A stretch of 15,823 bases of DNA, taken from the NCBI GenBank assembly GCA_018812395.1, contig JAHJDS010000290.1:1-15823 (forward strand), in the 5' to 3' direction. Source of the stretch: Pseudomonadota bacterium. Lineage in GTDB: Bacteria; Desulfobacterota; Desulfarculia; Desulfarculales; JAHJDS01. Made by a program: the position numbers and the translations under genes. The notes beneath the pieces were generated by a model. That model made no database searches. It was not told the DNA's origin and saw only the letters and a program-made list of their open reading frames with translations. Position 1 is the stretch's first letter; the number at the start of each line of letters is the position of its first letter. Shown here piece after piece: positions 7,571 through 14,049 of the stretch.

Positions 7571-7894
7571 GGGGGGCGAGCCGTCTCTCTCCAATACGAC
7601 CGGCCCGGTTTGGCGGCCCGTGGTTCAGCCAAAGGTCCGAGGCGCCCTGGGGCCGCGGGCGGCTCGCGGCGATGGGCGACCGGTAAAAGAGGTCGTGGTC
7701 AGCCCCGGAAAGCTCCGGCCTCGAGGCCTGTTCCTTAGAGGGATTTCGCCTCGCGTCTCGGGTGGACCATTCCGGCGGGAGCCGCCAAGATCATCATTCC
7801 TCGCCAACGCCCCTCTTCCCTGCCCCAGCGAGAGGCCTCGACCGGCCTTGGACCAGCCGGCCCGTCGCCGAGCCCCCCCCGGATCAATCTCCAC
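7571..7894. other. Gene-free interval between two convergent terminators
   Basis: Open frames here on both strands are GC-driven, of low complexity, and run through the terminators; none has a ribosome site or a recognisable domain. The stretch has local symmetry: a perfect 12-bp palindrome GGCCTCGAGGCC (7717-7728), a GCCGCG / CGCGGC hairpin (7652-7670) and a GGCGG-GAG-CCGCC hairpin a little further on. I recognise no tRNA, rRNA, riboswitch or known small RNA. Confidence 0.5.
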
Positions 7895-7922
7895 AAAAAA
7901 AGGGCCCCCCGACGGGGGGCCC
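7895..7922 (-). terminator. Rho-independent terminator of the dsrMKJOP operon
   Basis: Read on the minus strand: GGGCCCCCC (7922-7914), loop GTC, GGGGGGCCC (7910-7902), then seven T (7901-7895). The 9-bp stem is perfect. It lies about 65 nt downstream of the dsrP stop and marks the operon end. Confidence 0.92.
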
Positions 7923-7986
7923 GTGGAACGGACTATGTTTCGAGGCGGCCGGCGGGCCGTGGCCACGCCCCCGCCGCCCGGGCGGG

Positions 7987-9144
7987 TCAGGCCTTGATCT
8001 CCTCCTTGACCCCCACGGCCACCTTGTAGAGGATGGTCAGCACCAGGAACCCGAGGGCGTAGACGCCGAGGCTGATCATCAGCTCGGGGATGGTCGGGAT
8101 GTACTCGGAGACGTGCATCAGCGGGTTGGGCACGAAACCGCCGGAGATCATGCCCATGCCCTTGTCGATCCAGGTCCCGATGAAGACCATGCCGCAGGCC
8201 ACGGCCAAGATTCGCTCGTTACGCCTGAACCGCGGCGGGATGAGGACGATGATCGCCCCGACCTGCAACACGTAGGACACCCACATCCAGACGATGTAGG
8301 CCCCCTTGCCGTGACTGCCGAAGAACAGGTACTCGAAGTGGTGCATGTGCTCGGGGATCTGGCTGTAGAAGACGGTGAACAGCTCCAGGGTGAAGAAGAA
8401 GACGTTGAGGATGATGCAGTAGGTGACGATCTTCCCCAGGGTCTGGATGGCCTCCTTGCCGGCGTCGAACTTGGTCATCCGCCGAAGCAGCAGGGCCAGC
8501 AGAATCAGGAGGGCCGGACCGGCGGAAAAGGCCGAGGACAAAAACCTCGGCGCCATGATGGCCGTCAGCCAGTAGCCCCGGCCCGGCAGGCCGGCGTACA
8601 AAAAGGCCGTCACGGTGTGGATCGACACCGCCCAGGGGATGGACAAATAGATCAGAGGCTTGATCCATTTGGACGGCTTGACGCCCCGTCGCTCCCACCC
8701 GGTCAGGGCCCAGCCGATGACGATGTTGAGCAGCAGATACCCGGTCAAGACGGTCGCGTCCCAAAAGAGGACCGATTTGGGCGAGGGATAGAGCATCAGG
8801 TTGAGCATCCGGTCCAACCGCCCCAGGTCGACCAGGACGAAGAGCAGGCACATCATCACCGAGGACACGGCCAGGAACTCGCCCAGGATGGCGATCCGGC
8901 CGAAGGCCTTGTAGTTGTGCAGGTAATAGGGCAGGACCAGCATCACCGCGGAAGCGGCCACGCCGACCAGGAAGGTCAACTGGGCGATGTAGAATCCCCA
9001 GGAGACGTCGCGGGTCATCCCGGTGACGACCAGGCCCTCACGAAGCTGGTACAGGAAAAAGGCGAAACCGATGCCCACCAGGACCAGCAGGACGCCGACC
9101 AGCCCGTAGTATCTGGGACTTCCTTTAAAAGCCTTCTCGAGCAT
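7987..9144 (-). CDS. dsrP: DsrP, NrfD-family membrane subunit of the DsrMKJOP complex
   Basis: DsrP is the polytopic quinone-interacting subunit that pairs with the periplasmic iron-sulfur protein DsrO and the triheme cytochrome DsrJ. The 385-residue product shows about ten hydrophobic helices (near 12-32, 50-71, 87-105, 126-148, 165-185, 205-221, 237-259, 283-303, 312-333 and 352-374), as expected for the NrfD/PsrC group. It contains no heme or cluster motif. PEHMHHFEYLFFG (264-276) and GMGMISGGFVPNP (329-341) look like the conserved loops of DsrP. The ATG at 9144 has GAGG 5 nt upstream and starts 8 nt after dsrO ends; the open frame extends further upstream only as overprint of dsrO. It is the last gene of the operon, followed by a terminator. 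Confidence 0.94.
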   Translation of the reverse strand: MLEKAFKGSPRYYGLVGVLLVLVGIGFAFFLYQLREGLVVTGMTRDVSWGFYIAQLTFLVGVAASAVMLVLPYYLHNYKAFGRIAILGEFLAVSSVMMCLLFVLVDLGRLDRMLNLMLYPSPKSVLFWDATVLTGYLLLNIVIGWALTGWERRGVKPSKWIKPLIYLSIPWAVSIHTVTAFLYAGLPGRGYWLTAIMAPRFLSSAFSAGPALLILLALLLRRMTKFDAGKEAIQTLGKIVTYCIILNVFFFTLELFTVFYSQIPEHMHHFEYLFFGSHGKGAYIVWMWVSYVLQVGAIIVLIPPRFRRNERILAVACGMVFIGTWIDKGMGMISGGFVPNPLMHVSEYIPTIPELMISLGVYALGFLVLTILYKVAVGVKEEIKA

Positions 9145-9152
9145 GATTACCT

Positions 9153-9947
9153 CTACACCAGATAGAAAACGTGGGGCATGGTGCCCAGGCCGGGCTTGCG
9201 CCGGAGCGAGTAACGCTTGGCCAGAAGCCGCCGGACCCCGGAACCCGGATCGTTCATGTTTCCGAAGGTCATGGCCCCCTTCGAGGCCTCGGCGCAGTAC
9301 GGCGGCTTGCCCTCGGCCAGCCGCTCGGCGCAGCCGTTGCACTTCTCCACCACGCCCTTCTCCCGGGTCGGGAAATTGGTCGGGGGCAGTTTCTTCAGGT
9401 TCAGGAACTTCCGCGGATCCTGCCAGTTGAAGCTCCGGCTGCCGTAGGGACACCCGGCCATGCAGAAGCGGCACCCGATGCAGCGATGGAAGTCCATCAT
9501 CACCACGCCGTCCTCCCGGCGGAAGGTGGCCCGGGTGGGACAGACCCGAACGCAGGGCGGGTTGTCGCAGTGGTTGCACATGGCGATGAAGGGCATCTTC
9601 TTGAACTTGACCAGCTGGTCGTGGACCTGGGATGGGAAGACGTGGGGAAAGGTGTCGGTCCAGATCCACTTGATCTCGTGCTTGTGGTCGGGCTTTTTGT
9701 TCTTGTCCACGACGTGAGGCACGTTGTGGGCCTGGTGGCAGGCGTGGACGGCCGCCTCCAACCGGTCCGGCTTGGCCCAGAACTTCTTCATGTCGATGAC
9801 CATGGCCCAGCGCTTCTTGGCCAAGTCGGGCTGGCTGCTGAGATACTTTTGGGCCACGGCCTGACCGGGTCGGAGCAGCTCGAAGCCGGCGCCGGCGGCC
9901 GCGGACAGACCGGCCAGTTTCAGGAAATCTCGCCTGTTAACTCCCAT
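9153..9947 (-). CDS. dsrO: DsrO, periplasmic iron-sulfur subunit with Tat signal
   Basis: A 264-residue exported ferredoxin-like protein that passes electrons between DsrJ and DsrP on the periplasmic face. The N-terminus MGVNRRDFLKLAGLSAAAGAG carries a twin-arginine (Tat) signal, with cleavage near AVAQ (about 30-33). Clear cluster motifs are CNHCDNPPCVRVC (124-136) and CIGCRFCMAGC (156-166). A third site has Cys203, Cys206 and Cys218, but the usual fourth cysteine is a serine (CAEAS, 218-222). The N-terminal ferredoxin motif is reduced to Cys70 in HACHQAHN. So two complete four-cysteine sites are visible. The ATG at 9947 overlaps the dsrJ stop by one base (TGATG). An in-frame upstream extension would place residues ahead of the Tat motif and is rejected. 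Confidence 0.94.
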   Translation of the reverse strand: MGVNRRDFLKLAGLSAAAGAGFELLRPGQAVAQKYLSSQPDLAKKRWAMVIDMKKFWAKPDRLEAAVHACHQAHNVPHVVDKNKKPDHKHEIKWIWTDTFPHVFPSQVHDQLVKFKKMPFIAMCNHCDNPPCVRVCPTRATFRREDGVVMMDFHRCIGCRFCMAGCPYGSRSFNWQDPRKFLNLKKLPPTNFPTREKGVVEKCNGCAERLAEGKPPYCAEASKGAMTFGNMNDPGSGVRRLLAKRYSLRRKPGLGTMPHVFYLV

Positions 9948-10360
9948 CACTTGGCCCCCTTCGGCTCGACGTGGCAATTCCAGCAGAAGGGCGCCACCCC
10001 CGCGTAGTTGTGGCACCGATCGCAGAAATCCTTCTTGCTGGTGTGGCACCGCAGGCAGTTGTTGGACAGGCTCATCAGGTATGAGGCGCCGTCACTGGCG
10101 ACGTAGATCCGTTTGGAGCTCCGGACCACCAGGTTCCGCCAGTCGTTGAGCAGTTGCATGTGGTTGGCCCTCATCCAGGCCGTGGCTTCGATGCAGGCCA
10201 CCTTCTTGTCCGCCCTGACCTTTTGGACCAGCTTGGCCTTGGGCTTCTCGGGGTCCTTCATCTTCGCCGGATTGCCCCCGGCGAACCAGAAGGGAAAGGC
10301 GGCCACGGCCAGGAAGACCAACAAGGCAGGGATAACTACTTTGGCATCGTACAGTTTCAC
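9947..10360 (-). CDS. dsrJ: DsrJ, triheme cytochrome c subunit
   Basis: DsrJ is the periplasmic triheme cytochrome of the DsrMKJOP complex. The 137-residue product has an N-terminal hydrophobic segment (9-27) that acts as a signal anchor. Three heme sites are CLRCH (102-106), CDRCH (113-117) and CWNCH (126-130). The conserved Cys56 in VACIEATAWMR corresponds to the cysteine proposed as an unusual axial ligand (His/Cys heme) in other DsrJ proteins, so this key residue is retained. The start is GTG at 10360, overlapping the dsrK stop as GTGA, and the stop overlaps dsrO by one base. The substrate of the periplasmic module is still unresolved in the field. Confidence 0.95.
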   Translation of the reverse strand: MKLYDAKVVIPALLVFLAVAAFPFWFAGGNPAKMKDPEKPKAKLVQKVRADKKVACIEATAWMRANHMQLLNDWRNLVVRSSKRIYVASDGASYLMSLSNNCLRCHTSKKDFCDRCHNYAGVAPFCWNCHVEPKGAK

Positions 10361-12027
10361 GCCTCATCCTCCTCACCGGCTCCGGCCTCACCGGCTTCGG
10401 CCTGGCCTTCTTCCTCCTCGGCGGGCGCCCGGCCGGGTATCTCCTCGCCCCGGAGGTTTAATTCACGGGGACCCTCGCCCTCCATGATCAGGGCGTTGGC
10501 CACCAGCTCGCTCACGCCGCAGACATTCACTTCCGGAGCGTAGTACTCGGTCAGGGTCGGCAGGGCGGCCCGGTCGATGGCGCAGATGCACGACAGCATG
10601 TTCACGCCGTACTTCTCGTGGACGTACTGGACCGCGTTGGCCCGCGGCATGCCGCCCCGCAGCCGGAGTTCCATGTCCTCGCTGGCGTTCAGGCCGCTGC
10701 CCGAGCCGCAGCAGAACGTGTTCTCCCGGATGGTGCTGTCGGGCATCTCGAAGAAGTTGTTGCACACGCTCTGAATCACGTAGCGCGGCTCCTCGAGAAA
10801 GCCCATGCCCCGGGAGGTGTTGCAGGAATCGTGGTAGGTGACCCGGAGATGGTCGTTGCGGCTGGGGTCGAGCTTCAGCTTGTCGTGCCGGATCAGGTCG
10901 GCCACGAACTCCATGATGTGGACCATCTTGGTCGAGCGGGCGTTCTCGAACACGGTCCCGGTGATCGGGCTCTTGGGGACTTCCAGGAAGTCGGCCGGAC
11001 CGTTGAAGGTGTCCATGTACTGGTGGACGACCCGCCACATGTGGCCGCACTCGCCGCCCAGAATCCACTTGACCCCCAGGCGCTTGGCCTCGGCGTACAT
11101 CTTGGCGTTGAGACGCTTGGCCATCTCCATGGAGGTGAAGAACCCGAAGTTGCCGCCCTCGGAGGCGTAGGTCGACCAGGTGTAGTCCAGGCCGATGTGG
11201 TCGAAGAGCATCAAATAACCCATGAAGGTGAAGATGCCCGGCTCGGCGAAGATGTCGCCCGAGGGGGTGACGAACAGGATCTCGGCCCCCTTGCGGTTGA
11301 AGGAGGCCTCGATCTTGACGCCGACGTACTCCTCGATGTCGTCGAGGAGGTACTCGGCGTTTTCCTTGAAGGTGTGGGGTTGCAGGCCGAGGTGGTTGCC
11401 GGTGCGGAAGCAGTTGTTGACCGGGCTGGCGATCCAGTCGATGTTCAGGCCGAGGAGATTGAGGAGTTCCCGGCCGATGATCGTCACCTCGGCGGTGTCG
11501 ATGCCGTACGGACAAAAAACGCTGCACCGCCGGCACTCGGTGCACTGGAAGAAGTAGTACCACCACTCCTTGATCACTTCCGGGGTCAGCTTGCGGCCGC
11601 CGGCCAGTCGGCCCAAAATCTTGCCGGCCGTCTTGATCTCGCCGCGGTAGATGCTCCGGAGCAGTTCGGCCCGCAGGACCGGCATGTTCTTGGGGTCGCC
11701 CGAGCCGATGTAGAAGTGGCACTTGTCGGCGCAGGCGCCGCAGCGGACGCAGATGTCCATGAACACCTTGAACGTGCGGAATTTACCCAGGCGTTCCCGG
11801 ATGCCGTCGATAACGGTCTTTTTCCAGCCCTCGGGCAGGCTCCAGTCGTCATCCCGGGGCCTCCATTCGTGGGCGTTGTGCAGGCCTACGCCCTCGAGGG
11901 AGGACAGCTTGGCCGGGTGACAGTACATGCCCGGCCTGATATCGGCCTTGACGTCCATCCAGTGCCTGCGAGGCGGCTCGTGGTCTACCCTCACCAGCTC
12001 GTCAACAGTGGGAGTCGGATCTGCCAT
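10357..12027 (-). CDS. dsrK: DsrK, HdrD-like catalytic iron-sulfur subunit
   Basis: DsrK is the cytoplasmic HdrD-like subunit that is thought to reduce the DsrC trisulfide with electrons from DsrM. The 556-residue protein has two ferredoxin-type [4Fe-4S] motifs, CVRCGACADKC (93-103) and CTECRRCSVFC (162-172). It also has cysteine-rich CCG-type elements: GGECGH (324-329), then SCNTSR (401-406), FCCGSGSG (438-445) and SCICAID (479-485). These last would hold the special noncubane cluster of the HdrD family. The ATG at 12027 has AAGGA upstream. The gene starts 34 nt after dsrM ends and overlaps dsrJ by four bases. The last 25 or so residues form a very acidic Glu/Ala/Gly-rich tail (about 533-556) beyond the catalytic core, not seen in the rest of the protein. 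Confidence 0.95.
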   Translation of the reverse strand: MADPTPTVDELVRVDHEPPRRHWMDVKADIRPGMYCHPAKLSSLEGVGLHNAHEWRPRDDDWSLPEGWKKTVIDGIRERLGKFRTFKVFMDICVRCGACADKCHFYIGSGDPKNMPVLRAELLRSIYRGEIKTAGKILGRLAGGRKLTPEVIKEWWYYFFQCTECRRCSVFCPYGIDTAEVTIIGRELLNLLGLNIDWIASPVNNCFRTGNHLGLQPHTFKENAEYLLDDIEEYVGVKIEASFNRKGAEILFVTPSGDIFAEPGIFTFMGYLMLFDHIGLDYTWSTYASEGGNFGFFTSMEMAKRLNAKMYAEAKRLGVKWILGGECGHMWRVVHQYMDTFNGPADFLEVPKSPITGTVFENARSTKMVHIMEFVADLIRHDKLKLDPSRNDHLRVTYHDSCNTSRGMGFLEEPRYVIQSVCNNFFEMPDSTIRENTFCCGSGSGLNASEDMELRLRGGMPRANAVQYVHEKYGVNMLSCICAIDRAALPTLTEYYAPEVNVCGVSELVANALIMEGEGPRELNLRGEEIPGRAPAEEEEGQAEAGEAGAGEEDEA

Positions 12028-12061
12028 AGTGTTATTCCTTCTCTAAGGGCGCCCGCGTCTC

Positions 12062-13123
12062 TTACTCCGCCGGCTTGGGGTCGGGCTGTTTTTCGACCGG
12101 AAGGCCGGCCTCGACCATCTGCTCCCGGAAGTCGTCCTCGTATTCGGCGTAGGTGTGGACCTTGACCGGGTAGCTCCAGGGGTTGACGTGCCTCACCCGC
12201 CGGTTGTTGTTGGCCAGGTTCCGGGTCGGGCTCATGAACACCCCGCCCAGGTGGACCAGCTTGCTGAAGGGGAAATAGGCGAACAGCACCGTCACCAGGA
12301 AGATGTGGATGTAGAACATGAACCCGATGTTCCCCAGCACGGCGGTGTTGGGCTGGAAGGCCACCAGGCTCATGACCAGGGTCTTGACCTGGGTCACGTC
12401 CACCTTGATGTAGTAGCGCATCAGGATGCCGCTCAGGGCGACGGACGCGATCAAAAACAGCGGGAAGTAGTCGGCCGCCAGCGAGATGTACCGCAGTTGG
12501 GGGATGACCACCCGCCGCACGAACAGCAGCGTCACCGCCACCAGCAGCACTACGCCGCTGATCATCAGGCCCGGCAGCCCGACGTAGGGCAGCAGATCGG
12601 TGCCGATCAGGACCGGGGCCCCGACCTCCAGGAAGCCGTCCAGGTTTTCCAGCCAGGTGACGAAAAAGGGAATCGGTTCCGTGAAGAAGCGCAGGTGCCG
12701 GAGCAGGACCACCAGGAAGGCCCAGTGGAACAACAGCGCGAACAGCCACAGCCACTTGGCCGACCCGTAGCGGGCCCGTCCGTCGCGGTAGTCCAGCTTG
12801 ATGTTACGGAACAGGGACCGGAAGAGCAACACCTCCAGGGCCATCCGGCCGATGACGCCCCCCAGGGTCGACGGGTTGTCGAGCTTGCTCTGCTTGACCC
12901 AGGGCAGGGACTCCCCCTGGCCGCAGGTGGTCGGAATGCGGAAGGGCACCGGCGACCGGGCCCAGTCGACGATCCTCCAACCGAGCCCCACGATAAAGAT
13001 GAGGAACCCGGCGTAGGGGAAGATGACACCGATCAGCAGGCGGAGGTTGATCACGTCCGCGCCCACCCAGGCCGCGGCGCTCAAGACGGCCACCGCCAAT
13101 AACGAAAAAATCATCGCGCCCAT
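12062..13123 (-). CDS. dsrM: DsrM, NarI-like cytochrome b membrane subunit
   Basis: DsrM is the membrane diheme cytochrome b, related to NarI, that exchanges electrons with menaquinone and feeds DsrK. The 353-residue product has hydrophobic segments near 5-22, 29-50, 124-141, 175-202, 218-236 and 262-285. Histidines in or beside helices that could hold two b hemes are His133 and His143 (LFHWAFLVVLLRHLRFF) and His273 and His291. The CGQGESLPWVKQ stretch (67-78) after the second helix is typical of DsrM. The ATG at 13123 has an AAGGTG site 8 nt upstream; an ATG three codons further in is also possible. The gene is 58 nt downstream of the RsbRD_N gene and 34 nt upstream of dsrK, so it is internal to the operon. 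Confidence 0.95.
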   Translation of the reverse strand: MGAMIFSLLAVAVLSAAAWVGADVINLRLLIGVIFPYAGFLIFIVGLGWRIVDWARSPVPFRIPTTCGQGESLPWVKQSKLDNPSTLGGVIGRMALEVLLFRSLFRNIKLDYRDGRARYGSAKWLWLFALLFHWAFLVVLLRHLRFFTEPIPFFVTWLENLDGFLEVGAPVLIGTDLLPYVGLPGLMISGVVLLVAVTLLFVRRVVIPQLRYISLAADYFPLFLIASVALSGILMRYYIKVDVTQVKTLVMSLVAFQPNTAVLGNIGFMFYIHIFLVTVLFAYFPFSKLVHLGGVFMSPTRNLANNNRRVRHVNPWSYPVKVHTYAEYEDDFREQMVEAGLPVEKQPDPKPAE

Positions 13124-13181
13124 AAACTGACACCTTGCTTGGGGTTAAGCTGCCAGAAACCCGCGGTCAAATTACCACCGG

Positions 13182-13700
13182 CTACGGCGAAGAGTCGACC
13201 TCATGGACCATCCCGGCCCGCTTCAGCAGCAAGTAATGGTTTCTCCTCATTTCCTCGCACCGGATGTCATGAATCTTTTGCCGGCGAGCGGTGTAGACGT
13301 CAAAGGCCAGGAGCCCCAACCGGTCGATGCCGACCTCCAGGTCGAGCAGTTCCCGGTCGAACTCTCCGGCGGCCGGGTCCCCGGCCAGCTCCCGCCGGAC
13401 GATGGACTTCAGCGTGAAGATGAAACCCACCGCCTGGGAGGCGGAAAAGTCCTGAATGGCCCTCAGGCGAAGGATGCGGTCCAGGGGACCGGCCGTCTCC
13501 TCGCCGGTCGCGCCCTCCAGCAGGGCGTCGAACAGGACCTCGATTTCCCGGCTCAGGGTGTGGCCGATCGGGTTGTGGAACCGGTCCTTCTTGGATTTCA
13601 TAAACTGGAGCGCCTCGGCCGGGTAGGCGCTGAACGCCGCCTCGATCCAGGCCTCGACCAGAGCCTTCTTTTTTCGCGTTAGCTGATCGCGCAGGGTCAT
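13182..13700 (-). CDS. RsbRD N-terminal-domain protein preceding dsrM
   Basis: A 172-residue, mostly helical, soluble protein that I recognise as an RsbRD_N-domain protein. The domain is named after the N-terminus of RsbRD, a stressosome-type regulator in Bacillus. Characteristic stretches are a basic N-terminus followed by LVEAWIEAAFSAYP (14-27), FHNPIGHTLSREIEVLFDAL (41-60) and ILRLRAIQDFSASQAVGFIF (76-95). No STAS or kinase domain follows. The C-terminal third is a charged helix with a single Cys148. Such proteins are, to my recollection, found directly before dsrM in many sulfate reducers, and the position matches that of dsrT in dsrTMKJOP clusters; I do not know that the two are the same. 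Function is unknown; a sensor or assembly role for DsrMKJOP is inference. The ATG at 13700 has AGGA upstream; longer in-frame starts fall inside the leader. Confidence 0.85.
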   Translation of the reverse strand: MTLRDQLTRKKKALVEAWIEAAFSAYPAEALQFMKSKKDRFHNPIGHTLSREIEVLFDALLEGATGEETAGPLDRILRLRAIQDFSASQAVGFIFTLKSIVRRELAGDPAAGEFDRELLDLEVGIDRLGLLAFDVYTARRQKIHDIRCEEMRRNHYLLLKRAGMVHEVDSSP

Positions 13701-13890
13701 CGAAGCGGTCCTGGTTGCCGATACGCTATGGTGTCTTGGACTTCTGGAATCAAGGCCGGGTGACGGCCCCCACCGGCGCGCCCCGTAGGGCACAGGCACC
13801 GCCCCCACAAGAGCCGGCCCCACCCTCTTCAGGGCCTGCCCCACAATGAAGATGCCCCCACGTGACAAGGGGGACAATGGGGGCGAAAGT
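13701..13890 (-). promoter_or_regulatory. Long 5' leader of the dsr operon
   Basis: About 190 nt separate the predicted transcription start from the first ATG. The leader RNA is very G-rich, with five GTGGGG-type runs and several possible stems, for example GGCCC / GGGCC around 13816-13836 and CCCCC / GGGGG around 13855-13873. It has no match I recognise to a known riboswitch class and no small open frame with a credible ribosome site. Folding and conservation are not computed. Confidence 0.45.
13766..13861 (-). repeat. Five irregularly spaced GTGGGG(G)C repeats in the dsr leader
   Basis: On the plus strand the unit reads GCCCC(C)AC. Copies are at 13766-13773, 13801-13808, 13817-13823, 13838-13844 and 13854-13861. 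Start-to-start spacings are 35, 16, 21 and 16 bp. All five have the same orientation, so in the leader RNA each gives a GTGGGG(G)C run. Confidence 0.7.
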
Positions 13891-13896
13891 GGATAC

Positions 13897-13925
13897 CCTA
13901 TACCGTTCATGGGGGGGATTGTCAA
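13897..13925 (-). promoter_or_regulatory. Strong sigma70-type promoter for RsbRD_N-dsrMKJOP
   Basis: Read on the minus strand: perfect -35 TTGACA (13925-13920), a 17-nt spacer, then TATAGG (13902-13897) followed by GTAT. An eight-T run lies just upstream of the -35 and could act as an UP-like element. The start would be near 13890. This would let the membrane-complex operon be transcribed separately from dsrB-dsrN upstream. Confidence 0.72.
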
Positions 13926-14049
13926 GGAAAAAAAAGAGGCGCGGCCCGGAGATGACGACTGATTTTCCTATTGTTAGTATCACTTATAGGTTATGGGCCT
14001 TTGGGGCGGCGGCCGCTTGCGCCCGAGCGTACAATCTCCTTGCCCGGGC
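13926..14049. other. Spacer between the dsrN stop and the dsrMKJOP promoter
   Basis: There is no gene here. It contains a GGGCG / CGCCC inverted repeat around a NotI-like GCGGCCGC (about 14004-14025) without a following T-run, so it is at best a weak terminator for dsrN. An AT-rich island (13970-14000) contains CCTAT / ATAGG arms 14 nt apart. Read-through from dsrN into the next operon is possible. Confidence 0.4.

Noticed and set aside
7569..7997. Overlapping open frames of 142 (plus) and 113 (minus) codons in the convergent gap
   Set aside because: Both are Pro/Arg/Gly-rich, cross the terminator at 7895-7922 and lack ribosome sites.
7762..9165. Plus-strand open frame of 467 codons opposite dsrP
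   Set aside because: It runs through the dsr terminator hairpin and gives a Gln/Asp/His/Gly-rich shadow product without a ribosome site or domain.
9145..9669. In-frame 175-codon extension upstream of dsrP
   Set aside because: It overprints dsrO, is not hydrophobic or DsrP-like, and the ATG at 9144 has a good ribosome site.
10463..12165. Long open frames overlapping dsrK on both strands (419 and 515 codons)
   Set aside because: They are out-of-frame shadows of dsrK. The dsrK frame has all iron-sulfur motifs, start site and operon spacing.
13701..13890. A known riboswitch in the dsr leader
   Set aside because: No conserved core that I recognise (SAM, cobalamin, molybdenum cofactor and others) is visible; it is left as an unexplained leader.
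13701..13925. In-frame extension of the RsbRD_N gene to 13925
   Set aside because: It would begin on the -35 box and translate the repeat-rich leader; the domain's normal start matches the ATG at 13700.
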